In this document: positions 57,766 through 64,000 of the stretch, piece by piece
Position numbering within the stretch: position 1 is the stretch's first letter
Layout: the number at the start of each line of letters is the position of its first letter
Origin: Antarcticimicrobium luteum
GTDB lineage: Bacteria; Pseudomonadota; Alphaproteobacteria; Rhodobacterales; Rhodobacteraceae
Assembly (NCBI RefSeq): GCF_004358185.1
Contig: NZ_SMUV01000058.1
Span: forward strand, 31,825-95,824
DNA length: 64,000 nt
Direction of reading: 5' to 3'
Position numbers and translations under genes: made by a program
The notes under the pieces: generated by a model
Database searches by the model: none
What the model was told of the DNA's origin: nothing
What the model saw: the letters and a program-made list of their open reading frames with translations, nothing else

Positions 57766-58155
57766 TCAGCCGGCCGGACCAGCCGCCCACAGGGTGCGGA
57801 TTTCGGTGGCCAGGGTGGTCGGGTCGAAGGGCTTGGTGATGACCCCCAGATCATGCTCGCCCAACATGGCGTCGCGTTCGGACTCCATCACCTTGGCGGT
57901 CATGTAGATCGCCGGGATGCGTTCGAAGCCCGGCAGGGCCCGGATAGCGGCAAGCGCCTCGGGTCCGGTCATGCCCGGCATCTGCACATCGGTCAGGATC
58001 AGGTCGGGCATCGTCTCGGCAACGAGGGGCAGCGCCGCCGATCCGCAATCCGCCTGACTCACCTCAAAGCCGCCGATTATCTCCAGCGCCATAAGGGCGA
58101 TTTCCCGGATATCAGCCTCATCCTCGATATGGAGGATCTTTGTCAATTCGGCCAA
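57766..58155 (-). CDS. Single-domain CheY-like response regulator
   Basis: A 129-residue receiver-only protein. Seen: acidic pair E11-D12, phospho-acceptor D56 in LILTDVQMPGMTG, Thr86 and Lys108 in ITKPFDP. It carries no output domain, so it works by phosphotransfer or binding to a partner. It follows the hybrid kinase by 42 bases on the same strand, so it may receive phosphate from the Hpt protein. A motor-switch target is not excluded. Confidence 0.9.
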   Translation of the reverse strand: MAELTKILHIEDEADIREIALMALEIIGGFEVSQADCGSAALPLVAETMPDLILTDVQMPGMTGPEALAAIRALPGFERIPAIYMTAKVMESERDAMLGEHDLGVITKPFDPTTLATEIRTLWAAGPAG

Positions 58156-58197
58156 AACGCGCTTCCTTTCAAAATCAGCTGTTCACGGCACTTGCCG

Positions 58198-61100
58198 TCA
58201 CGACCGCACGGCCCGGCGGCGCGCCTTGCCCCGACCGGCCGTCGTAGGCCGCGCAAACTTGGATACCACCCCGCGGCCGGGTTCGGCCAGTGCGTTCCGG
58301 GCCGCGACCAGAACGATCGGCAGATCCTCGGGCAGCCCGCCGCCGGTCACCGGCATCACCAGCGTCACCGCCACGTCGCTGCCGCGCTCGCCCGTCATGA
58401 TCAAGTCGAATCTCTCCTGCTCTGCCCGGGCCAATGCCTGGCCGACATCCTGGGCATGCACGATCTCGACGCCGCCCATCCCGCCCGGGATGCCGGCCTC
58501 GCCATCCACCACCAGCATACGCAGCGCACCACGCTCGCCGGCCGGTTCGGTCACCTGTTGCAACCAGCCGGACAACAGCGCGATCATCTCTTCGGGCGGG
58601 CTGGCCGGTTCGTCCTCTTCCACCGGCGCGGCGGTAACGTCGAGAACCGAAACGGCACGGTTGTCCAGGACCTCCCGGTCGCACAAACCGGTCAGCAGCG
58701 CCCGCCCCGGTTCGTCCAGCAGGGCCGGCGCGGCGGATTGTCCCAGAACGCCGACGCCCTTGACCACCTGGCTGGCCACCACGTGGCCGCCGTCGATTTC
58801 AACCTGAGCCCCGTTCCGGCGCAGCAGCGCCTGCAACGCGGCCAGCGCCACGCCTGCGGCCGGGCGGGCCCGGGCGGCGATCCCCGGGATCTGAGAGAAC
58901 CCGTTTTCTGCCGGGTCCAAAGCGTTCGCCGGCGCGATCAGGCCCAGAACATCGTCCCGCAGCCGCGGCAGTTCGACAAAGAACTCGGTCCCTTCGCCCT
59001 CTTCGCTGACGAAGGAAATCGCGCCCTGGTGCTCCTCCACGATCAGCTTGGCGATCGACAGCCCCAGTCCGGTACCCCCCTTGGAGCGGGTATCGGAGCT
59101 GTCGACCTGGGTGAATTTGTCGAAAATGGTCGGCTGCGCCGCCTTCGGAATGCCGGAGCCGAAGTCGCGCACCGTCAGCTGCAGGGCATCGCCGTTCGGG
59201 CGCAGCCAGATCACGATCTCGCCCCCCTTGGGCGAGTATTTGGCCGCATTCGACAACAGGTTGTCCATCACCTGCATCAGGCGGTTGCGGTCCCCCAGGG
59301 TGAACAGCTCATCGTCCTGGGCATCGACTTCACAGCGCAGGGTCACGCCGAACTTGTCGGCATAGAAGCTGTTGGCCTCGGCCGCGGCATCGACCAGCGC
59401 GGCCATGTCCAGCGGCTCCATCTTGAAATCCATCTTGCCGGCCTCGATCTTTTCCAGATCGAGGATGTCGTTGATCAGCACCACCAGCCGGTCGCAATTG
59501 GTGCTGGCCATCGAAATCATCTTGTGAACCGGATCGGGCATGTCGCCGATCGAGCCCGACAGCGCCAGCCCCAGCGCCCCCTTCATCGACGTCAGTGGCG
59601 TACGCAGCTCATGGCTGACGGTCGAAACGAATTCGTTCTTGGCCTTCTCGGCCTGTTTGCGCTCGGTTATGTCGCGGTAGATCGCGATCAGGCGCGGCTC
59701 TTCCTGATCCGGTTCGACGTATTCCAGGCTGATTTCATAGGGAACGCCGGATTTCGAGGTCACTTCCCAGGTGATGCGCCGTTGCGGCCCTTCGATCAGC
59801 GCATCGCGACGCAACTCGAGTGTTTCCAGATCCTCGCCGGTGATGAAATTCCCGACCTTCTTGCCCTTCCACTCGCCGCCCATTCGGTCGCGGACCAGTT
59901 GCTGTTCCGCCGCCTTGTTGCAGTAGAGCATTTCCAGTGTGCCGGGCCGCAGCACCACCACCTGATCGGTGATCATGTCCAGCGAACTCTTGAACCGCTC
60001 CTCTGAAATTCCCTTGCGGGTTCGGGTCACGTCGGTGGCCACCACCGCGACCTCGCTCAGCTGGTTATCGGCGCCGGTCACCGGAATGCAGCTGCATTGC
60101 ACCCAGGCGGCACTGCCGTCCTCCCGCAGGATCTTCATCGGCCCGTTCCAGGGCGCGCCCACCTGCATCGAGGTCATGATCTCCTGCAACAGCACATCGG
60201 TGTCGCTGTCATCCAGGAACCGGGCCAGGGGTTGTTGCAGTATGTCCGGCCGCATACGGTCGGCCATACGGCAGAACCGGTCGTTGACGTGAGAGATCCG
60301 GCCGTCCTGCGTCAGCATGCAGAACACCGTGTGCTCTTCGATGGCGCTGCGGTAGAACAGCTTCGAACGCACCTCGGACTGGAGCACGTTGCGCCGCTCT
60401 TCGGCGAGCTGGATGTTGCGCCGCAGCTGGTAGGCCAGAAACGCCAGCGACAGCAGAATCAGGACGATCCCGCCCAGGATCGGTATCCGGTAGGCGCGGA
60501 AAATCCGGTTCGCCGCCTGCAGCAGGTAATTCTCGTAAGGGCGGGCGCGCAGCGAGATCAGCAGATCGTGAACCGGCTGGTAGTTCTGCGGTGCCTGCCA
60601 CAGCGCGCCGCCCGCAGCGCGCGATTGCGCACTGTCCACCGTCACCGACAAGAGCGTGTTGATGACTGCCGCGAGCACCGGCTCGGGCACATCAGGCAGC
60701 GCCGACAGCACCCAGTCGGGATACAGCGGCGTCGACACCCAATAGGGGTAATCCTGCTCTGCCACCGCCGCGATCGGGGCAAAGTCCGACAGCGCGATCA
60801 CACCCTTTTTCGCCAGATCCTCAAGCAGGCCGGCCCGCACCACCCCCGCATCAACCAGCCCGGACTGCACCGCATAGACGATCTCGCGCTGGTTGCCGCC
60901 CGAGAACACCAGCTGCGACAGGTCTTCGCGCGGGTCCAGCCGGTGTTTGCGGAATTCCTGCGCGGCCAGCCACCAGCCGCTGAAATCGCCCGGCTCCACC
61001 GCCATCACCTTGCGCCCCTTCAACTGGGGGATGTCGCGGATGGTGCTATCGGCCCGGGTGAAGATCAGCGCGCCGGTCTTGTCATAGGTCCGCCCCTCCC

Positions 61101-61524
61101 ACATGTAGGCGGCGGACAGCAGCGCACGGGCCCCGTTTTCCACCTCGGCCGCGACGAACGAGGCCGGGTCGGTCAGCGCAAAGGCGATCTGCCTGTCTTC
61201 GATTGCCTGTGTCAGCGAGGCGACCGTGTGCGGCGCGACGCTGAACCTGTAAGGCAGCCCCTGCTCCTGCACCGCCCGGTTCAGCAGATCCGCCGTCGGC
61301 GCCCAGGCCTCCAGGGTCCGTGTTGCGCCTTCGACCGCCAGAACGCCGATCCGCAAGGTGGCGCGCTCTGCCTCGGGTATCTCAGGCTCGCTCTGTGCCT
61401 GCAGGCCGGATGGGTCGGACAGGCATGACGCCCAGATCAAAGCGATGAAAAAAAGCTGCGGGGGCCGAAGCGCAAGTGCCCGGCCCACAGTCGACCCGAA
61501 AAGCCCGGCCGCTTTACGCAGCAT
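58198..61524 (-). CDS. Hybrid sensor kinase with PhnD-like periplasmic sensor, two PAS domains and a pseudo-receiver
   Basis: A 1108-residue kinase (ATG at 61524 chosen, GGAG upstream; ATG at 61545 also possible). Order: an N-terminal hydrophobic segment (~20-43), a periplasmic binding-protein-like domain of the PhnD/TtrS kind (~57-300), a second membrane segment (~348-366), two PAS domains (~395-500 and ~508-620), HisKA with SHELRTPLTSMKGAL (H638), HATPase_c with DNLLSNAAKYSP and GTGLGLSIAKLI, and a C-terminal receiver-like region (~1000-1080) whose acceptor aspartate is missing (LIMTGERG). Ligand unknown. It overlaps the Hpt gene. Confidence 0.88.
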   Translation of the reverse strand: MLRKAAGLFGSTVGRALALRPPQLFFIALIWASCLSDPSGLQAQSEPEIPEAERATLRIGVLAVEGATRTLEAWAPTADLLNRAVQEQGLPYRFSVAPHTVASLTQAIEDRQIAFALTDPASFVAAEVENGARALLSAAYMWEGRTYDKTGALIFTRADSTIRDIPQLKGRKVMAVEPGDFSGWWLAAQEFRKHRLDPREDLSQLVFSGGNQREIVYAVQSGLVDAGVVRAGLLEDLAKKGVIALSDFAPIAAVAEQDYPYWVSTPLYPDWVLSALPDVPEPVLAAVINTLLSVTVDSAQSRAAGGALWQAPQNYQPVHDLLISLRARPYENYLLQAANRIFRAYRIPILGGIVLILLSLAFLAYQLRRNIQLAEERRNVLQSEVRSKLFYRSAIEEHTVFCMLTQDGRISHVNDRFCRMADRMRPDILQQPLARFLDDSDTDVLLQEIMTSMQVGAPWNGPMKILREDGSAAWVQCSCIPVTGADNQLSEVAVVATDVTRTRKGISEERFKSSLDMITDQVVVLRPGTLEMLYCNKAAEQQLVRDRMGGEWKGKKVGNFITGEDLETLELRRDALIEGPQRRITWEVTSKSGVPYEISLEYVEPDQEEPRLIAIYRDITERKQAEKAKNEFVSTVSHELRTPLTSMKGALGLALSGSIGDMPDPVHKMISMASTNCDRLVVLINDILDLEKIEAGKMDFKMEPLDMAALVDAAAEANSFYADKFGVTLRCEVDAQDDELFTLGDRNRLMQVMDNLLSNAAKYSPKGGEIVIWLRPNGDALQLTVRDFGSGIPKAAQPTIFDKFTQVDSSDTRSKGGTGLGLSIAKLIVEEHQGAISFVSEEGEGTEFFVELPRLRDDVLGLIAPANALDPAENGFSQIPGIAARARPAAGVALAALQALLRRNGAQVEIDGGHVVASQVVKGVGVLGQSAAPALLDEPGRALLTGLCDREVLDNRAVSVLDVTAAPVEEDEPASPPEEMIALLSGWLQQVTEPAGERGALRMLVVDGEAGIPGGMGGVEIVHAQDVGQALARAEQERFDLIMTGERGSDVAVTLVMPVTGGGLPEDLPIVLVAARNALAEPGRGVVSKFARPTTAGRGKARRRAVRS

Positions 61525-61870
61525 CCAAATGTTGCTCCATTTCATCGAGAAGGAGGTTCAGCAGGCTCCGCACCTCATCAATATCCCGTTCCCGAAGAGT
61601 CGGTCCAAGTCCGTCGATCAGGTATTCGACCTGCGCCGCGTTCTGACCTATCTTGGAAAATCCGACACTGGCACAGATCCCATGCAACTTGTGCGCACTG
61701 GCCCGTATCTCAGCGCAGGCGTCCTGCCAGCTGCCCGGGTCGCGCAGGTCGCCGAGCAATTCGTAGAATGCATCGATGCGATCCGAAAGCGACTGAACAA
61801 ACCGTTCGCGTATCCGCGCGAGGCCTGCGTTAAGTTGCGCCGCCTTATCGGCGTCCAACCCCTGTACCAT
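61514..61870 (-). CDS. Hpt phosphotransfer protein
   Basis: A 118-residue four-helix Hpt protein. The phospho-histidine motif is ASAHKLHGICASVGF with His60. It overlaps the kinase gene by 11 bases (or 32 with the longer kinase start), so both come from one transcript. Because the kinase's own receiver looks inactive, this Hpt may accept phosphate from elsewhere or shuttle between the kinase and the neighbouring receivers. A perfect TTAA-N7-TTAA box lies 124 bp upstream. Confidence 0.88.
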   Translation of the reverse strand: MVQGLDADKAAQLNAGLARIRERFVQSLSDRIDAFYELLGDLRDPGSWQDACAEIRASAHKLHGICASVGFSKIGQNAAQVEYLIDGLGPTLRERDIDEVRSLLNLLLDEMEQHLDAA

Positions 61871-61993
61871 TTGACCTTACCAACCCGCTCTGCCTATTTT
61901 TGTTTGATACGCGCTCTTTCGGCGCTGATTGTTTCCTCGGTTGACACAATGCCTGTGAAAACCGGCAGCAATGTGTCCTTACCCCAAGTCGAT

Positions 61994-62008
61994 TTAAGCT
62001 GAGTTTAA
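61994..62008. promoter_or_regulatory. Perfect CtrA-type box upstream of the Hpt-kinase operon
   Basis: TTAA-GCTGAGT-TTAA matches TTAA-N7-TTAA exactly, 124 bp before the Hpt start in a 272-base spacer with no gene. It supports CtrA-type control of the Hpt, hybrid kinase and CheY-like genes. Confidence 0.6.
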
Positions 62009-62092
62009 AAATTCACAGATATGTCAACAATCAGGGGTCATCTGATGCGGATTAGCAACGCCGCGGAACCAGTCAGGCACGACCAATCCCCA

Positions 62093-62110
62093 GGGGCACC
62101 CCTGTGCCCC
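62093..62110. terminator. Hairpin downstream of the response regulator at 62143
   Basis: GGGGCAC / GTGCCCC around CCCT, about 30 bases after the stop of the minus-strand response regulator. It has no T tract, so it is a moderate candidate. Confidence 0.4.
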
Positions 62111-62142
62111 AGGGCATAATATATCCGGAAACCCGCCGCGTC

Positions 62143-63111
62143 CTATGCGGCGTGAATGTCCAAACGCCCGATGCCGCTGTTCATGGGGCTGAGTTGCCGT
62201 TGCTTTGGCACCATGTTCAGATTGTCTACCGCCCTGCCCAGGAACCGCAGATCATCGCGCCGCTCCAGGATCTTGGGTGCCGAGAGCGCCCCCACCTGGG
62301 CGGAGAAGCTGGTCGGAACCTCTTCGCAATAGACCAGATCGGAATCGTTCAGCATCGTGAACAGCTGATCCTGAATGGTTTGCGCCTCGGGCAGCATCCG
62401 CCGGGGTCCAACGCACAGGAACACGCCGCCGCCGATATAGGACACAAAGGCCTGCGAGCCGACCAGCGTGTCGGAAATCACCTCGGCCACATCCGTGACC
62501 ACATAGGCGAATTCTTCCGCCGAGGATCCGGCATGCACCTTTTCCAGCTCGGGAACGCGGATGGCGAAGGCCCCGATTGAAAGCTGTTTTTGATCCTTCA
62601 TGATCATGACATAGTTCTGGAGCACACCGCTCGAGACGTAGCCCTTGATCTCTTCGATGGCGATCGGATCGGCATAGGCGGGCTTGTTTTTCCCTACGCG
62701 CTGGCTCTGTCCAGCCACCGTGGCCCGACGCGTCTCCGATTGCAGTTTGTCGGCCAGGCGAATCCGCGTGATCAGTTCCGTGGTATCAAACGGTTTGGTC
62801 ACATAGTCGGTCGCCCCGGCAAGAAATGCCCGGTCGATGTAATCTTTCTGGTTCATCGCGGTGATCATGACCACCGGCGACTCGCGATAGTCCGGCATAT
62901 CCCGGACCCGCTGGGTCAGTTCGATGCCGTCCATACCCGGCATCTGAATGTCGAACATGAACGTGTCGAAGGGTTTGCCTGCGGACGCGATCTTGCGCAA
63001 AGCGTCCTCGCCACTTTCCGCCAGGGTCACGTCCGTATAGCCATGCGCCTCGAGCGTTGCCAGGAGCAGTTCCCGGATCAGTTCGTCGTCGTCGACGGCA
63101 AGGATTCTCAT
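62143..63111 (-). CDS. Response regulator with degenerate GGDEF-like output domain
   Basis: A 322-residue protein from the ATG at 63111 (GGAGAACGAC upstream). The receiver is complete: D7-D8-D9, D54 in FMFDIQMPGMDG, K106 in VTKPFD. The C-terminal part (~165-310) has the alternating pattern of a diguanylate cyclase domain (LSIGAFAIRVPELEKVHAGS), but the catalytic motif is GGGVF (227-231) instead of GG[D/E]EF. It probably binds rather than makes c-di-GMP, or acts as a scaffold. A near-CtrA box lies upstream. Confidence 0.75.
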   Translation of the reverse strand: MRILAVDDDELIRELLLATLEAHGYTDVTLAESGEDALRKIASAGKPFDTFMFDIQMPGMDGIELTQRVRDMPDYRESPVVMITAMNQKDYIDRAFLAGATDYVTKPFDTTELITRIRLADKLQSETRRATVAGQSQRVGKNKPAYADPIAIEEIKGYVSSGVLQNYVMIMKDQKQLSIGAFAIRVPELEKVHAGSSAEEFAYVVTDVAEVISDTLVGSQAFVSYIGGGVFLCVGPRRMLPEAQTIQDQLFTMLNDSDLVYCEEVPTSFSAQVGALSAPKILERRDDLRFLGRAVDNLNMVPKQRQLSPMNSGIGRLDIHAA

Positions 63112-63279
63112 GTCGTTCTCCAGTGGTTCCGTCGGAATTCTACCGACGGGCACATCGCCTTGAAGCGCTTCTGCGCTTTTGTTTTTCGAACCCGGTGATC
63201 TTCATTTTCGGTGCCACCGTGGCCCTCTCTCGTTTCTAGGTTGATTAAGTCCTACGAATGTGGCGCAAATTTGACCTAG

Positions 63280-63294
63280 TTAAGGTTGAGTAAC
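63280..63294. promoter_or_regulatory. CtrA-like box upstream of the GGDEF-like response regulator
   Basis: TTAAGGTTGAGTAAC, two half-sites with one mismatch and a spacer one base short of consensus, about 170 bp before the start at 63111. Confidence 0.35.
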
Positions 63295-63375
63295 GACACC
63301 CCTCGCCTGTGCCCGGGCGGTCGGCGGAAAATGCGGCTATGCACGAATCCTCAGGAAAATTGGGGTTTTACCCGT

Positions 63376-63723
63376 TCAATCGCGAAACGGATCGCCCTCA
63401 TCGGGATCGGTTTCGCGCCAGACATAGCGGCCTTGCGCGGCCTCGTCTTTGGCGCAACGAAACGCTTTTCTGGGGCGATCCGTCACAACCTCCCGGCGAA
63501 TCGGCGTGTCTATGGTGATCAACGCGCCTGCGGAATAGGCCAATCCGGCGTAGTAGCAGAACCGAAGTTCGGCATGCGGCGGCAGCGGGCTCGCGGCCGG
63601 CGCGGGGGCCAACGGCTCGGCCCGTGCGCCTTGGGACAGGAGCATCACCAGCACCATGGCGAGCGCCACCGGACGCGGGCATGCGCCTGTTCCCGCTCCG
63701 CTCCTCTCGTGCCGATAGACCAT
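63376..63723 (-). CDS. Small secreted protein of unknown function
   Basis: A 115-residue protein from the ATG at 63723 (GGGGAGAGG site). Seen: a signal peptide (~18-35, ALAMVLVMLLSQGARA), a short Pro/Ala stretch, and a mature part with two cysteines (ELRFCYYAGLAYSAG and AFRCAKDE) that could form a disulfide. It ends in an acidic tail. Not recognised; homology to any named family is not claimed. Confidence 0.6.
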   Translation of the reverse strand: MVYRHERSGAGTGACPRPVALAMVLVMLLSQGARAEPLAPAPAASPLPPHAELRFCYYAGLAYSAGALITIDTPIRREVVTDRPRKAFRCAKDEAAQGRYVWRETDPDEGDPFRD

Positions 63724-63912
63724 CTTCCTCTCCCCTGTGCCGGGCTGGAACGACGGTAAGCGGAGCGCGCGGAAATCCCAAGGCCAAAACCGTGCTGCTG
63801 CCCGCAGCCGGGCCGGCTGCGATGCACAGGATGGCCGCGATCCAGCCATTGGCAGTTGGTATGGCGCGCGGTTCGGGTGCGCGGCCGCGAACGATGTGCA
63901 GGAGGTTACGGC

Positions 63913-64000
63913 TGACCTGCTCCCCTGAAAAGTCCGCGGTTTGAAGTTAGCCTGTTCTCCAAACGAGGAGACAGACAATGCGAAAAAGCCGATTCAGCGA
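63913..64000 (+). mobile_element. Left end of a putative IS3-family insertion sequence (cut by window edge)
   Basis: TGACCTGCTCCCCTGAAAAG at 63913 has the TG-start and form of an IS3-family terminal inverted repeat, and the transposase gene begins 65 bases inside. The right end is outside the window, so the repeat pair and target duplication cannot be checked. Confidence 0.5.
63978..64000 (+). CDS. Start of IS3-family transposase OrfA (partial)
   Basis: Only seven to eight codons are inside the window: M-R-K-S-R-F-S, then the first two bases of the next codon (GA). This is the characteristic start of IS3-family OrfA proteins (M-K/R-K-S-R-F-S-E). An ACGAGGAG ribosome site precedes the ATG. 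OrfA supplies the DNA-binding part of the transposase. Confidence 0.6.

Noticed and set aside
57565..60006. 813-codon open frame opposite the hybrid kinase
   Set aside because: Low-complexity translation without motifs; the minus strand has clear HisKA, HATPase and PAS motifs.

Overview
The window is a high-GC alphaproteobacterial chromosome segment, most likely from the Rhodobacteraceae (Roseobacter group). The evidence is the gene content (FlaF/FlbT, a MucR/Ros zinc finger, FtcR/CtrA-type regulators, DUF6494/DUF6505/DUF3305/DUF3306 formate dehydrogenase accessories) and perfect TTAA-N7-TTAA CtrA-type boxes. No rRNA, tRNA, CRISPR array or prophage was seen. The extreme right edge enters what looks like an IS3-family element.

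Region 1 (1-14601) is a formate dehydrogenase maturation and molybdenum/tungsten cofactor island. At the left edge a minus-strand group (TorD-type chaperone, DUF3306, DUF3305) leads out of the window, presumably towards the structural formate dehydrogenase genes. Divergent from it are a multi-[4Fe-4S] protein, a c-type cytochrome fused to a shrunken TupA-like domain (opposite strand), and a four-gene unit: DUF6494, Mrp-type Fe-S carrier, biotin/lipoate-ligase-like protein, DUF6505. Then come the tungstate importer TupBCA, a DUF2478 protein, and the operon fdhD-mobA-mobB-moeA (moeA fused to an extra N-terminal domain), closed by a convergent TusA-like gene. Together these genes import the metal, build the pterin guanine dinucleotide cofactor, sulfurate it and load the enzyme. 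An identical 13-bp palindrome (GGACAATTTGTCC) lies in front of both the 4Fe-4S/DUF3305 promoters and tupB, suggesting one shared regulator.

Region 2 (14764-16704) is a single TAT-exported PhoX-type phosphatase gene.

Region 3 (17005-57752) is a nearly complete flagellar locus: flaF, flbT, a DUF1217 protein; fliG, fliP, fliN, fliH, fliF on the minus strand; divergent fliL, fliM, a PflI-like protein and a MotE-like protein; flhB, fliR, flhA, transglycosylase, fliQ, fliE, flgC, flgB; divergent fliI; flagellin fliC, an FlgN-like chaperone, flgJ (rod domain only), flgI; an FtcR-like regulator; flgL, flgK, flgE; a TPR protein; flgF, flgG, flgA, flgH, a second FliL-like gene; flgD, fliK; an RpoH-like sigma factor; two regulators and two unknown genes; motB, an unknown membrane protein, motA and a FliJ-like gene. 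fliD, fliS, fliO, fliA, flgM and che operons are not in the window.

Region 4 (57766-63111) is a signalling module: a CheY-like protein, a large hybrid kinase with a PhnD-like periplasmic sensor, an Hpt protein, and a response regulator with a degenerate GGDEF-like output domain. CtrA-type boxes precede the sigma-factor gene and the Hpt/kinase operon, which suggests both sit under CtrA.

The observations I would follow first are the structured flagellin leader (a predicted three-way junction next to the ribosome site, in a locus encoding FlbT), the shared formate/tungstate palindrome, the TupA-like cytochrome hybrid, and the cluster of pseudo-receivers in the motility regulators.
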